Numbered from the stretch's first letter, positions 48,038-57,834 are shown. The stretch is 64,000 bases of DNA from an uncultured Nitrospira sp. (GCA_902500805.1 CABVSA010000002.1:117469-181468); one strand, 5' to 3'. Made by a program: numbers and translations. Notes: a model not told the origin generated them from the letters alone.

Positions 48038-49306
48038 ATGGGTGATATCGCAATACGAGTCCAAGGAATCAGCAAACAATATCGTCTCGGGAAAAAAGAA
48101 CGATATCAAACGCTGCGGGATACGCTGGCTTCAACGTTTACTGTCCCGTTTCAAAGGGTAGGGAGGTTGTTGCGTGGAGAAGGTCTGGATGTTGCTGAAC
48201 GTAATGAACTGATTTGGGCCTTAAAAGACATTTCCGTTGAGCTGCGACGTGGTGAAGCCATTGGTGTTATCGGGGCTAACGGGTCTGGTAAAAGCACCTT
48301 TCTTAAGATACTTTCGCGGATAACGGAGCCGACCACAGGTTTTGCCGAGATCTATGGACGTGTCGGCTCACTCTTGGAAGTGGGGACAGGGTTTCATCCT
48401 GAGTTAACAGGGAGGGAAAATACTTACCTCAATGGGGCGATCCTCGGGATGAAGCGTGGCGAGATCGATAGAAAATTTGATGAAATCGTCGCCTTTTCAG
48501 AGGTTGAGCGGTTTATCGATACCCCGGTCAAACATTACTCCAGTGGGATGTATCTCCGATTGGCCTTTGCCGTTGCGGCACATCTTGATCCGGAAATCCT
48601 GTTGGTCGATGAGGTCTTGGCGGTAGGGGATGCGGGATTTCAAAAAAAGTGCCTTGGCAAGATGGGATCCGTGACCAAGGAGGGCCGGACGGTCTTGCTG
48701 GTCAGTCACAATATGGGAGCCATCGCACAGCTCTGTGCAAGGACCATACACCTTGAGCAAGGGAGATTGAAATGCATCGGACCCTCGACCGAGGTGGTGA
48801 GCGCCTATTTGTCTTCATCGATCGGCGATGATGTTAAGTCAAGCTGGTTCACCGATTCCTCCAAGCCGAATCATGCGGAGGTTCGATTCAGCTCAGCACG
48901 GTTGTTGTCGGTCGACGAACAGCCTCTATCCGTTGTACGTTTTGACAGCGCGTTTTTCGTCGAGATCGCATATGCCGTAACGGTTCCAATACGAGATCTG
49001 TCTGTTTCATATAAAGTGCATGATACTCAGGGCAATCTTGTGTTCGAGGCAATGGATACGGATATGCCTGAATGGAAAGGGCGTGTCAGGGAGCCTGGAC
49101 AGTATCGATCCATTTGCGAAGTTCTTCCGTCCTTTCTCAAGCCGGGTCGATACCGTATTTCCCTCGGGTCTTTTGTTGAGCACGTCAAGATGATTGAAAA
49201 GCAGGAAAGTGTCCTGTCGTTTGATGTGTCGGAGGTCGGCTATCCGTTGAACCCGGGCCGATTGGGAATTGTCTCGCCGGTGTTGCAATGGAAGGTCATC
49301 GGATGA
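48038..49306 (+). CDS. Polysaccharide ABC transporter ATPase with C-terminal glycan-recognition extension (Wzt-type)
   Basis: A 422-residue protein. The ATPase part (about 1-245) has Walker A G-A-N-G-S-G-K-S-T, the signature region H-Y-S-S-G-M-Y-L-R-L-A-F-A and Walker B I-L-L-V-D-E-V-L-A-V-G-D. The C-terminal about 170 residues form a beta-sandwich Wzt_C-type domain. In O9a/O12-type systems this domain binds the chemically modified non-reducing end of the polymer and so signals that the chain is complete. Its presence suggests that this glycan carries a terminal modification, a possible job for the methyltransferase or dioxygenase upstream. Confidence 0.95.
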   Translation: MGDIAIRVQGISKQYRLGKKERYQTLRDTLASTFTVPFQRVGRLLRGEGLDVAERNELIWALKDISVELRRGEAIGVIGANGSGKSTFLKILSRITEPTTGFAEIYGRVGSLLEVGTGFHPELTGRENTYLNGAILGMKRGEIDRKFDEIVAFSEVERFIDTPVKHYSSGMYLRLAFAVAAHLDPEILLVDEVLAVGDAGFQKKCLGKMGSVTKEGRTVLLVSHNMGAIAQLCARTIHLEQGRLKCIGPSTEVVSAYLSSSIGDDVKSSWFTDSSKPNHAEVRFSSARLLSVDEQPLSVVRFDSAFFVEIAYAVTVPIRDLSVSYKVHDTQGNLVFEAMDTDMPEWKGRVREPGQYRSICEVLPSFLKPGRYRISLGSFVEHVKMIEKQESVLSFDVSEVGYPLNPGRLGIVSPVLQWKVIG

Positions 49307-50178
49307 AGCTGAGCGTCATCATTCCCTGTTTTAACGTTGCTGAAACCATTGCGACTCAACTCGATGCACTAGCCGATCAGTGTTGGTCTGAGCCGTGGGA
49401 GGTTATTGTTTCGGACAATGGATCGACCGATGGTTCAATGGACATCGTCAAAACATATGAGGGCCGGCTGCCTCATCTTCGCATTGTAGACGCATCTGAA
49501 AGGCGTGGAAGGGGATACGCCAGAAATGTGGCAGCAAAAGTCGCGCGCGGTGAATCGCTGGCTTTCTGTGATGCAGATGACGAGGTTGCTCCCGGGTGGG
49601 TAGCCACGATGGGAGAGGCTGTGATCAAATACGATTTTGTTGCGTGCCGTATCGATGTGTATAAGCTCAGTCCGCTGTGGATTGCGAAGATGCGCAAGCA
49701 CTCCCAAACATCAGGACTGCAGACGAATGGAGCGCCGCCCTCCCTTTCGCACGCCGGGGGTGGAACCCTCGCTGTCAAACGCTGCCTGCATGACAAAGTC
49801 GGTGGGTTTGATGAGTCATTCGTACGTCATCAAGATACGGAGTACTGTTGGAAAATTCAGTTAACGGGAGCAAAGCTACGCTTTATTCCGGAAGCGGTGG
49901 TGTATGTGCGCTTGAGAGATACCGTGATGGGAAATTATCGCCAGGCGTTCGGGTGGGGAGAATACCGTGTTCTTTTGTATAAGAAATATATGCATTTGGG
50001 TATGCCGAAACGCCCCTTGAAACAGGGCATTGTCTCGTTGATGGGGCTTGTTCTAGCCTTTATCAAAGGTGTTCCGAAAATTCGAGGCAAGGGTGACTTT
50101 GTCCGTTGGTCTTGGGCATTTGGGGAAGAACTCGGATGGTTGAAGGGCAGTATTAAATATGGAACGTTCAGGGCTTAA
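49303..50178 (+). CDS. Glycosyltransferase family 2
   Basis: A 291-residue GT-A-fold enzyme whose ATG overlaps the Wzt stop (ATGA), better than the in-frame codon at 49,288. It has the N-terminal S-V-I-I-P-C-F-N-V-A, V-S-D-N-G-S-T-D-G-S, and the metal-binding D-A-D-D-E near residue 90. A later G-G-F-D-E-S-F-V-R-H-Q-D-T-E-Y-C-W is typical of GT2 acceptor loops. The C-terminus carries a basic, partly hydrophobic stretch that may be membrane-associated. It adds a sugar during repeat-unit or chain synthesis; donor and acceptor are unknown. Confidence 0.92.
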   Translation: MKLSVIIPCFNVAETIATQLDALADQCWSEPWEVIVSDNGSTDGSMDIVKTYEGRLPHLRIVDASERRGRGYARNVAAKVARGESLAFCDADDEVAPGWVATMGEAVIKYDFVACRIDVYKLSPLWIAKMRKHSQTSGLQTNGAPPSLSHAGGGTLAVKRCLHDKVGGFDESFVRHQDTEYCWKIQLTGAKLRFIPEAVVYVRLRDTVMGNYRQAFGWGEYRVLLYKKYMHLGMPKRPLKQGIVSLMGLVLAFIKGVPKIRGKGDFVRWSWAFGEELGWLKGSIKYGTFRA

Positions 50179-50320
50179 AAGAGAGTGTTGGATGTTTGCA
50201 AGTTGCTCAGCGCATCTGTCGCTTCCATTCTCTCGTTTGTCGGAAGTATTTACATCGAAAGAACACATTATGCCGCAGAGAGTAGAAGTCCTCGGGTAAT
50301 CTGTTTCGGTCACAATAGTG

Positions 50321-51091
50321 ATGCGCTCTTTAATCGGAAGGATATATAGGACGCTGAGGCTGGTTCCGCTTGCAGCGCTTGGAACAATTACGAGTGTTTC
50401 TACTTCAAATCCGGTGGCGGCCCTCACCTTCGACGATGGACCGGATCCAGTCTTCACGCCTCGTCTCCTCGAGGTTTTAGAAAAGCACGGTGCGAAGGCG
50501 ACATTTTTCATGGTCGGGAAGGCGGCCGAGCGGCATCCTGATCTTGTGAGAGAGGTTGCTGTTGCCGGACATGTGATCGGCAATCACTCTTGGGATCATC
50601 CATCCTTTCCACTGATCACGGGGCACGAGCGTCGAAGTCAGATCCGGGCGTGCGAAAAGGCCATTGCCCCGTATGGAGCAAAACTATTTCGCCCCCCCTA
50701 TGGAGACCAAAGCCTGTGGTCTCGTCTTGAGGCTTCGTGGCTTGGATATCAGGTCATCATGTACAGTGTAACTGCTGTGGACTGGCTCGATCATGACGCA
50801 GATTGGATGAAAAACCGTATCATGAGTCGAATGAAAAGCGGCAGCATTATTCTCTTCCATGATTCGCTCTTTGAGTATAGAGAAAGTCGTTATGCTGACA
50901 GGGCACCGATGTTAGACGCACTAGACCTGCTGTTGAAAAAACTTGGTGATCGCTATGCCTTCGTGACTATTCCGGAGTTGATGAGTCAAGGACGCCCTCA
51001 GATGACGTACTGGATCAAGACAACCGACATTAGTATTTTGAATGAACGCAGCGGACCATATGGTGAACCGCGGCGATATGCAAAAGTTTGA
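50321..51091 (+). CDS. Polysaccharide deacetylase (NodB-type CE4)
   Basis: A 256-residue protein. It has the NodB motifs T-F-D-D-G-P-D-P (about 37-44), H-S-W-D-H (about 88-92, His metal ligands) and R-P-P-Y-G-D (about 125), plus a late F-H-D-S motif. It would remove N-acetyl groups from a GlcNAc-type sugar, here probably of the exported polysaccharide. The N-terminus has a short hydrophobic stretch that may anchor or export it. GTG at 50,318 is an alternative start; no strong ribosome-binding site is visible for either. Confidence 0.93.
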   Translation: MRSLIGRIYRTLRLVPLAALGTITSVSTSNPVAALTFDDGPDPVFTPRLLEVLEKHGAKATFFMVGKAAERHPDLVREVAVAGHVIGNHSWDHPSFPLITGHERRSQIRACEKAIAPYGAKLFRPPYGDQSLWSRLEASWLGYQVIMYSVTAVDWLDHDADWMKNRIMSRMKSGSIILFHDSLFEYRESRYADRAPMLDALDLLLKKLGDRYAFVTIPELMSQGRPQMTYWIKTTDISILNERSGPYGEPRRYAKV

Positions 51092-51205
51092 TCGTAGAAG
51101 GAAATGAATTGTTGAGATGTGACGTTCCTATCCAAGAGAATCAGTCAGCCTGGATTTTAGTCCATCTGCTTGCTTTCCCCTGAAAACCAATAGTTTGAGA
51201 TCAAA

Positions 51206-52147
51206 ATGGAAGATTCTATTTCTCCCCTTGTCTCGATAGGCATCCCGACATATAACAGGGCAGACAGTTATCTGAGATATGCGCTGCGAAGTGCGGTAAG
51301 TCAAAGTTATAAGAACATAGAGATCATTGTTTCCGATAATTGCTCAACTGATAGTACGGCTTCGGTCGTCAAAGAGTTTGACGATCCTCGCATAAGGTAC
51401 TACAGGCAAACTGAAAATATTGGCCCGGTCAATAACCGCAATTTTTGCCTGGAACAATCCCAGGGGCAATACTTCCTGTTGCTCTTTGACGACGATGTCA
51501 TCGATGACGATTTCATCTCCACCTGCGTGGAGGCGGTTAAATGTGGTAGTGAGCCAGGCGTGATTTTCACCGGAGCACGGGTAATCGATCCGGAAGGAAA
51601 TGTCCTGTCTTCTTCTCGCAACACCATGAGTGGGTGCTCGACAGGAGATTTTATCTTAGGTTGGTTCGACCGCAAAGTACCGCTATACCTATGCAGCACC
51701 TTATTCAACGCAACCAGGCTCAAACAACTTGGGGGATTCCACTCGAGAACAGCTAGATACGATGATGTCGTGGCATCCATTCAGCTTGCTGCTGAATATG
51801 GAAGGGTTGATGTTTTTGATGTAAAAGCAAGTTTTCGGAGTCACGGTGCTAATATAGGAGAAACTGTCACGTATCATGAATGGTGCGCAGACAGCCTTTA
51901 TTTGCTGGACGTCATGTGCACGGTGGTGCCGGAGCATGCTCCAGTGATAAGGGAAAAGGGTATGACGTACTTTTGCTCAAGAAATTATAGCCGTATTGAT
52001 GGAATAACGCCTCTGAGCGAACGATTTCGTGCCTACTTGAACGTCTACAGGACTTTTAATTGTCATTATTCCCCTATAAAGTTTCTATGCGCAAAGAATG
52101 TTCGTCGCATCACGAACTTTCTGAAAAGAAGAATGGCACACTCTTAG
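51206..52147 (+). CDS. Glycosyltransferase family 2
   Basis: A 313-residue GT-A enzyme. It begins with S-I-G-I-P-T-Y-N-R-A, followed by V-S-D-N-C-S-T-D-S-T, and has the D-x-D-type metal motif in L-F-D-D-D-V. The C-terminal third is basic and helical. The gene and its surroundings look visibly more AT-rich than the housekeeping block, which may reflect recent transfer within the locus. Donor and acceptor sugars are unknown. Confidence 0.9.
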   Translation: MEDSISPLVSIGIPTYNRADSYLRYALRSAVSQSYKNIEIIVSDNCSTDSTASVVKEFDDPRIRYYRQTENIGPVNNRNFCLEQSQGQYFLLLFDDDVIDDDFISTCVEAVKCGSEPGVIFTGARVIDPEGNVLSSSRNTMSGCSTGDFILGWFDRKVPLYLCSTLFNATRLKQLGGFHSRTARYDDVVASIQLAAEYGRVDVFDVKASFRSHGANIGETVTYHEWCADSLYLLDVMCTVVPEHAPVIREKGMTYFCSRNYSRIDGITPLSERFRAYLNVYRTFNCHYSPIKFLCAKNVRRITNFLKRRMAHS

Positions 52148-52366
52148 TGTATATGGATATTTGTTGTTTTGAAGTCAAAGGCTTATGGATACTTGCTGGT
52201 CATAGCTTCCTTTGGCCAAGCATCACGGAAAATCGCATTTCTTATTGATAAGATCTTCCTCGGGGAGACGAACAGGGCAGCGTGAGGTAACTATGGAAGC
52301 CACTGGGAACATGTGAACGGACATCTTGACTCCATCCGAACTTCACAGAATAAGGGAGATTGCACT

Positions 52367-53599
52367 TTGAAGATCGCATTTCTTGCTAGCGCGTTTCCTA
52401 CTGTGTCAGAGACGTTTGTCTTGAATCAGATAGTGGGACTCATCGACTTGGGACATGATGTCCATATTTTTGCAGGCAAGGCAGGGGGGAGCGGTAAAGT
52501 TCACAGTCTCTACAAGGCGTACAATTTGCCAGGAAAAACGAGCTACTATGGGATTCCGCAAAACAAGATAGTCAGAATATTAAAAGCGATTCTCCTCATC
52601 ATGCAATATGCGCCGACTCACTATCGGGCTATCTTCAGATCATTGAATATCTTTAGGTATGGAATGCCGGCATTGTCCTTGAGTCTCCTTTTTATGAGCA
52701 TTGCGTTGTTAAGAAAAGGAGGTTCTTTTGATGTGCTCTATTGTCAGTTTGGTACGCTCGGTCCGAGCGCCGTGTCGTTACGTAAAATCAATCGTAGTAA
52801 GTCCAAAATAGCGGTATCCATCCGGGGGTATGATGTTACCACATACTTAGAGGCACATCCTGGATTTTATCGCTCCGTATTCAGGGAAGCCGATCTGTTT
52901 TTGCCGGTCTGCGAGTTCCTGAAGGGCCGGTTGATCCAGGAGGGCTGTGAAGAAAAGAAGATTGTGGTTCACTATGACGGAATTGACTGTTCAAAGTTTG
53001 AGTATCTTCCACGAGGGCGCGCCTCCGGTGAGCCTATACGGGTATTGACGATCGCGAGGTTGGTTGAAAAGAAGGGGGTGGCATTTGCCATTGAGGCGGT
53101 GGCTCGCCTGCTTTCAATAGGCGAACAAATCGACTATACGATAGCCGGCGATGGCGTGCTGCGGGAGCAGTTGCAGCAGATGATTGAACGACTGGGGATC
53201 GAAGGGCAGGTGCGATTGGTTGGGGCCAAAACCCATGAAGAGGTGAACGAACTGTTAGCGCAATCGCATGTACTGATGGCGCCGAGTCTGACGGCTGCCA
53301 GTGGGGATCAGGAAGGAATTCCGAATGTGCTCAAGGAAGCGATGGCTTCGGGACTACCCGTGATCAGTACGTTCCACAGTGGCATACCGGAACTGGTGCA
53401 CGATGGCGTATCGGGCTTGCTGGTGCCGGAAAGAGACGCGGTTTCCCTTGCGGATGCTCTAGCCTATTTGATACGTCATCCCGAAGTATGTAAAGCGATG
53501 GGGCAGGCTGGAAGGAGACAGGTGGAGCAAAAGTTTGATACAAATTCATTGAATAAGAAATTGGAGGAGTTATACATGGGAATTCTGCGAGAAGCATGA
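52367..53599 (+). CDS. Glycosyltransferase family 4
   Basis: A GT-B enzyme of about 410 residues. The TTG at 52,367 has GGGAG eight bases upstream and gives the typical short N-terminus K-I-A-F-L-A-S-A-F-P. A GTG at 52,313 would add 18 residues that look uncharacteristic. C-terminal GT4 motifs are R-V-L-T-I-A-R-L-V-E-K-K-G and the E-x7-E region in G-I-P-N-V-L-K-E-A-M-A-S-G-L-P-V. The middle shows D-V-L-Y-C-Q-F-G-T-L-G-P. It transfers a sugar in assembly of the surface glycan. Confidence 0.92.
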   Translation: MKIAFLASAFPTVSETFVLNQIVGLIDLGHDVHIFAGKAGGSGKVHSLYKAYNLPGKTSYYGIPQNKIVRILKAILLIMQYAPTHYRAIFRSLNIFRYGMPALSLSLLFMSIALLRKGGSFDVLYCQFGTLGPSAVSLRKINRSKSKIAVSIRGYDVTTYLEAHPGFYRSVFREADLFLPVCEFLKGRLIQEGCEEKKIVVHYDGIDCSKFEYLPRGRASGEPIRVLTIARLVEKKGVAFAIEAVARLLSIGEQIDYTIAGDGVLREQLQQMIERLGIEGQVRLVGAKTHEEVNELLAQSHVLMAPSLTAASGDQEGIPNVLKEAMASGLPVISTFHSGIPELVHDGVSGLLVPERDAVSLADALAYLIRHPEVCKAMGQAGRRQVEQKFDTNSLNKKLEELYMGILREA

Positions 53600-53794
53600 C
53601 TCCCTGCCACCAAAGCTTTCCAACGCCATCAGTACGTATTTACTTTAGATCCTCCTCGATGTCCATTTTGGATTTGCTCCAATGATGTGAGATGGCATCA
53701 GTGTTTTACGCTTCGGTATAGCACAAGGAATTGTCTCATAATGGAGGGTGAACAGTTGTTTGAGCGGATGTATCTAGAGGAAATGGTGGAGTAG

Positions 53795-55135
53795 ATGTCG
53801 CCCAGACCAAAACTGCTCTTCCTTGCATATCCCTTTCCGCCACTGCAGGCGATTGGTGCTGTTCGTACGGGGAACATGGCAAAATATTTGGCCAGATTAG
53901 GGTGGGATGTGACGGTCGTAACTCCCGATCCTTCCGTATGGCGAAACGTCGAAGACTTTGAGAAGGTCTCGACGGAGTTAGAGCGTGAGGGTATCAAGAG
54001 GATCCTGACCGGCCACCGATGGCGATGCCTATCAGCGCAAGGTGTGAAGTGCTGGAATCGGAACGTCGGGTGGGTTGCCGGAGGAGCCTGCCGAATGATA
54101 GCACGACGCTTAGGAATTGATCCGCAGGTAGGCTGGAGTCAGGAGGTCGAGCGAGCCTGTTCCCACCTGTGTCCAAAGGACGCAGACATAATCCTTGCAT
54201 CTGGTTCGCCGTTTGTGGCGTTTCGTCTTGCCAGACAACTCTCGGACCGGCTTGGGCGGCCTTATGTTTTAGACTACCGTGACCCTTGGACTGAAAATCA
54301 TTTGGCCGAGCGCCAGTTAGGGCCAGCAACTGTTCGGGTTGAGGCAAGTTTACTTGAGGGTTGTGCGGCAGCCACCATTGCGTCGCCTTCTTGGGGTGCT
54401 GATTTGGATCGACGTTATGGCGTTGGTGCAAAAGTTCATGTGGTAACAAACGGCTACGACGCTGCTGAGATGGCGGCCGTTGAGCCATACGATTTTGGGC
54501 ATTGTGCCTTCGTGTATGCGGGGAGTTTCTATCCGCCGAAAATCTCTGTCTCGGCTTTTCTGGCTGCGCTCAAATATCTCCAGCTATCGGTGAATGAAGC
54601 GAGCAGGAAATGGTACTTTCATTACTATGGTGCGCAATCAGACCATGTTCGTGAACAGGCAGCTCACTATGGCCTGAGTGATCGAATTGTGCTTCATGGA
54701 AGAGTTCCGAGGCGCGAGGCGTTATCCGCAGTCAAGGGTGCGAACCTTGCCGTAGTAATCAGTTCAGTCTATGAACGAAGCCTAATAAAAGATAAAGGGA
54801 TCATTCCGGCCAAAATATTTGAGGCCATCGGATTGGGAACTCCTGTGCTTCTTATTGCCCCTCCCGGTAGCGACGCAACAGCTCTCCTTGCCCCCACCGG
54901 ATTAGTGAACTGTTTTACGGGTACCGACACTGAAGGCATGGTATCGTTTCTCAATGATGTAGCTTGTGGGCGTGTCCCACAGCCCAGGAATATCGAGATT
55001 TGCTCGTGGACAACCATCTCTAAGGACCTAGATGCTCTTCTACGAGGAATCGTAGCAGGCGATAGGGGTTACGCACATGTGGGAGACGGGGCCAGAGATT
55101 TGAGCCGATCGAAGGATCCAAAGCGGACACATTAG
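53795..55135 (+). CDS. Glycosyltransferase family 4-like protein
   Basis: A 446-residue GT-B protein. The N-terminal Rossmann half begins L-L-F-L-A-Y-P-F-P-P, followed by R-T-G-N-M-A-K-Y-L-A-R-L-G-W-D-V. The C-terminal half has A-F-V-Y-A-G-S-F-Y-P-P-K and the donor-site region P-A-K-I-F-E-A-I-G-L-G-T-P-V. The usual E-x7-E motif is less canonical than in the preceding GT4. It is probably another sugar transferase of the locus. Confidence 0.85.
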   Translation: MSPRPKLLFLAYPFPPLQAIGAVRTGNMAKYLARLGWDVTVVTPDPSVWRNVEDFEKVSTELEREGIKRILTGHRWRCLSAQGVKCWNRNVGWVAGGACRMIARRLGIDPQVGWSQEVERACSHLCPKDADIILASGSPFVAFRLARQLSDRLGRPYVLDYRDPWTENHLAERQLGPATVRVEASLLEGCAAATIASPSWGADLDRRYGVGAKVHVVTNGYDAAEMAAVEPYDFGHCAFVYAGSFYPPKISVSAFLAALKYLQLSVNEASRKWYFHYYGAQSDHVREQAAHYGLSDRIVLHGRVPRREALSAVKGANLAVVISSVYERSLIKDKGIIPAKIFEAIGLGTPVLLIAPPGSDATALLAPTGLVNCFTGTDTEGMVSFLNDVACGRVPQPRNIEICSWTTISKDLDALLRGIVAGDRGYAHVGDGARDLSRSKDPKRTH

Positions 55136-55177
55136 ACACGGATAGTGGGTATTGTATACAGATAAAGGAAAACTCAA

Positions 55178-56530
55178 TTGGCCTTTGAGATCAACCGACC
55201 TATCAAAGAGGAACGGGAAGTGCCTGGCAGTGGGGAACTGGACGAGGTCCGATATAGCCTAACCTACCCCCGTGTCACCACGGTTGAGCGATGCTTGCTT
55301 TGGACTACGATAGTTGTGTTACCGCTCCAACACACCATTCCTACAGTTGCCGGGATGAGCTTTTCGTTTCTTCTCTTTGCCATACTCTTCGCATACATCA
55401 TTGTGAATCGACCTGGTATCCTGCGAGAGATTTTGTGTCAGCCTGTTTTTATCGCAGCCTATGCATTCATTGGCGTTGCCCTCCTTCTTGAGTTTTCAAG
55501 CACACTACCCAGGTATCAGGAAGCGATACGATTTGCACAAATGATTGGAGGTGCGGTGTGTGTGGCGGTGCTGTGTCGGGATCGATCGGGATTGACTGCC
55601 AGCCTGTATGGATATATCGGGACGGCCTTGTGGGTAGCAATTGTCCTCTACTTCACCTCGTATGGAATGCTGCAAGGAATGGGACCAACACGGGATTTCC
55701 ATGAGGCTAGCAACCTTCGTAGTGAGCTTCGTGGTGAGGTGGCGGTGGGTATAACGGCTAATTTAAATGGATTGGCCTTCATATGCGCTCAGGGAGCAAT
55801 CGTTGCATTCGCCCTGTCTTTATCAGATCGGTTCAAGCATTTCCGTGCCATATTGTTAGGAATAGGTGCCTTTTGCCTTGTGGCCGCGTTCTTGCCGATG
55901 TCGAGGGGGGCTGCGGTAATCAGCGCCGTGTCCATTGCAACGATTCTCCATGCGTATGGAGTAAAACAAGGGAAAGCTTTGATCTTTGCTTGTGTTTTAG
56001 GTTTGATTATATATGTTGTAGTTCCCGAGGCTGTGTGGTCGAGAATGGCGTTCTCAACAGAGGTGGGCGAGGGTGGAAAGATGGAGGGACGTGCTTATAT
56101 CTATACCACGGCTCTCAACCGACTGCCGGAATACTTCGTGTCCGGCGTCGGTGCGGGAAATTTCTTCGGCCAGTGGGGATTTGAAAAGGGATTTTTTAGA
56201 GCTCAAGGGACCAAGGTGTTAGGTGCACATAACACCTTTCTGCAGATCACACTTTTCTGGGGGGTGCTCGGTCTCTCTATGTTTTTATGGATGCTATGGC
56301 TCATCTATCGGTTAATTCCGTCGCGATGCGGTCGCGATGCGCTGTCGCTTGCGCTGCTGGGTATAATTATCTCGCTCGGTTTGATGTTGTTGGAGTCCCA
56401 CCAATTTTGGGACAAGTGGTTTTCTTTTGGTATGGGTATGTTGATTGGTGCTCGACGATGGATCTGGCCTACAGGTGTTGTGTCGGCCAACCAGGTAACC
56501 CAGAGTTCCTGGAATGAGAAAACAAAATAA
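55178..56530 (+). CDS. O-antigen ligase / polymerase (Wzy_C-type) membrane protein
   Basis: A 450-residue protein starting at TTG with AAGGA upstream. It has about ten transmembrane segments and the Wzy_C/WaaL-type signature region around G-A-G-N-F-F-G-Q followed by A-H-N-T-F-L-Q-I-T-L-F-W-G-V-L-G. Such proteins join polysaccharide to lipid A-core or polymerise repeat units in the periplasm. With an ABC-type exporter in the same locus, ligation is the more likely job; polymerisation cannot be excluded. Confidence 0.92.
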   Translation: MAFEINRPIKEEREVPGSGELDEVRYSLTYPRVTTVERCLLWTTIVVLPLQHTIPTVAGMSFSFLLFAILFAYIIVNRPGILREILCQPVFIAAYAFIGVALLLEFSSTLPRYQEAIRFAQMIGGAVCVAVLCRDRSGLTASLYGYIGTALWVAIVLYFTSYGMLQGMGPTRDFHEASNLRSELRGEVAVGITANLNGLAFICAQGAIVAFALSLSDRFKHFRAILLGIGAFCLVAAFLPMSRGAAVISAVSIATILHAYGVKQGKALIFACVLGLIIYVVVPEAVWSRMAFSTEVGEGGKMEGRAYIYTTALNRLPEYFVSGVGAGNFFGQWGFEKGFFRAQGTKVLGAHNTFLQITLFWGVLGLSMFLWMLWLIYRLIPSRCGRDALSLALLGIIISLGLMLLESHQFWDKWFSFGMGMLIGARRWIWPTGVVSANQVTQSSWNEKTK

Positions 56531-56655
56531 GTATATGATCTTCGGTAGCTGAGGCCCTTCCTAAATATGAGCGATATACGTGTAAGGGGTTATCTATGGA
56601 GGAGAGCTGATTTTCTTGAGTTCAATAAAATCGTAGAAAATGATAGGGAGTCGGC

Positions 56656-57693
56656 ATGACTAAACAAGTGGCCATCCATCATCGAAAGGGTAGTTTTTCT
56701 GACCGATGGATAGCATATTGTGAATTACAAGGCATCCCCTACAAGCTCGTGAACTGCCTTGATACAGCTATTATGAAACAGTTGAGCTCTTCAGTTGCTT
56801 TGCTGTGGCATTGGGACCATGGAGATCCGCGAGAGCAGTTGGTGGCGCGTCATGTCATCATGGCCGCCGAGGCGAGTGGGCTCAAAGTCTTTCCGAGCGT
56901 CTCTACCTGCTGGCATTTCGACGATAAAATCGCGCAGAAGTATCTGCTGGAAGCAATTGGTGCACCGTTGGTTTCCACCTATGTGTTGTATGATCTCGAA
57001 GAAGCGTTGCGTTGGATTGACCGAGCTTTATTTCCGAAGGTATTTAAGTTGCGCAAGGGAGCTGGTTCCACCAACGTCAGGCTGGTTCGCAGTGCCGCCG
57101 CTGCTCGTGCGTTAGCAGAGCGTGCATTTTCCTCCGGATTCTCGCCGGTCGCTCACTATGGGCAGGATGCACTAAAGCGCTACCGAATTGCAAAGAAGCA
57201 AGGCGATCTATTGAATGTCGTCAGGCGTATTCCGCGAGCCTTGGCAACAATCCGGGACAACAAAAGAATGATGGGGCGTGAGAAAGGATATGCGTATTTC
57301 CAAGACTTTATTCCAGGCAACGATCATGATACGCGTGTGACTGTCGTCGGTAACCGCGCCTTCGCTTTTACAAGAAATGTTCGTCCTGGTGATTTTAGAG
57401 CTTCCGGCAGCGGTGATATCGTGTATGACAGCGGTAGAATCAACAAGAAGTGTGTAGAGGTTGCTTTCGATGTGGTGCGGAAAACTAAGTCGCAAAGTAT
57501 GGCCTTTGATTTTGTTCTAGCTGAAGATAAGCAGCCGATGATTCTCGAGATCAGCTACGCCTATAAACCTGGTGCAGTCTTCTCCTGTCCGGGCCATTGG
57601 GACAGCAATCTTAATTGGCTAGAAGGTAGTATATGGCCTCAGGATGCGATTCTCATTGACCTGCTTAATGACATTGACCGCTCCTGCCAGTAG
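56656..57693 (+). CDS. ATP-grasp superfamily protein
   Basis: A 345-residue protein with an ATP-grasp fold. The central beta-strand pair contains F-K-L-R-K-G-A-G-S-T-N-V-R-L-V. The metal/ATP site region follows (F-I-P-G-N-D-H-D-T-R-V-T-V-V-G, then M-A-F-D-F-V-L-A-E-D, then I-L-E-I-S-Y-A-Y). ATP-grasp enzymes make acyl-phosphate intermediates and join a carboxylate to an amine or thiol. With the asparagine-synthase-like gene next to it, it could attach an amino acid to a sugar. AGGGAG precedes the ATG. The substrate is unknown. Confidence 0.85.
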   Translation: MTKQVAIHHRKGSFSDRWIAYCELQGIPYKLVNCLDTAIMKQLSSSVALLWHWDHGDPREQLVARHVIMAAEASGLKVFPSVSTCWHFDDKIAQKYLLEAIGAPLVSTYVLYDLEEALRWIDRALFPKVFKLRKGAGSTNVRLVRSAAAARALAERAFSSGFSPVAHYGQDALKRYRIAKKQGDLLNVVRRIPRALATIRDNKRMMGREKGYAYFQDFIPGNDHDTRVTVVGNRAFAFTRNVRPGDFRASGSGDIVYDSGRINKKCVEVAFDVVRKTKSQSMAFDFVLAEDKQPMILEISYAYKPGAVFSCPGHWDSNLNWLEGSIWPQDAILIDLLNDIDRSCQ

Positions 57694-57834
57694 AGTATAC
57701 AGGGACCAGATCATAGGAGCAGACGCACTTGAAGGAGAGGTTCTGGCCTTCCCATCATCACTATTAGACAATCGCAGCCTGATGAGCTTAGTCGAGCTTT
57801 GGTGTGTGTCCTAGTGTTGTGAAGAGGTGAACGG

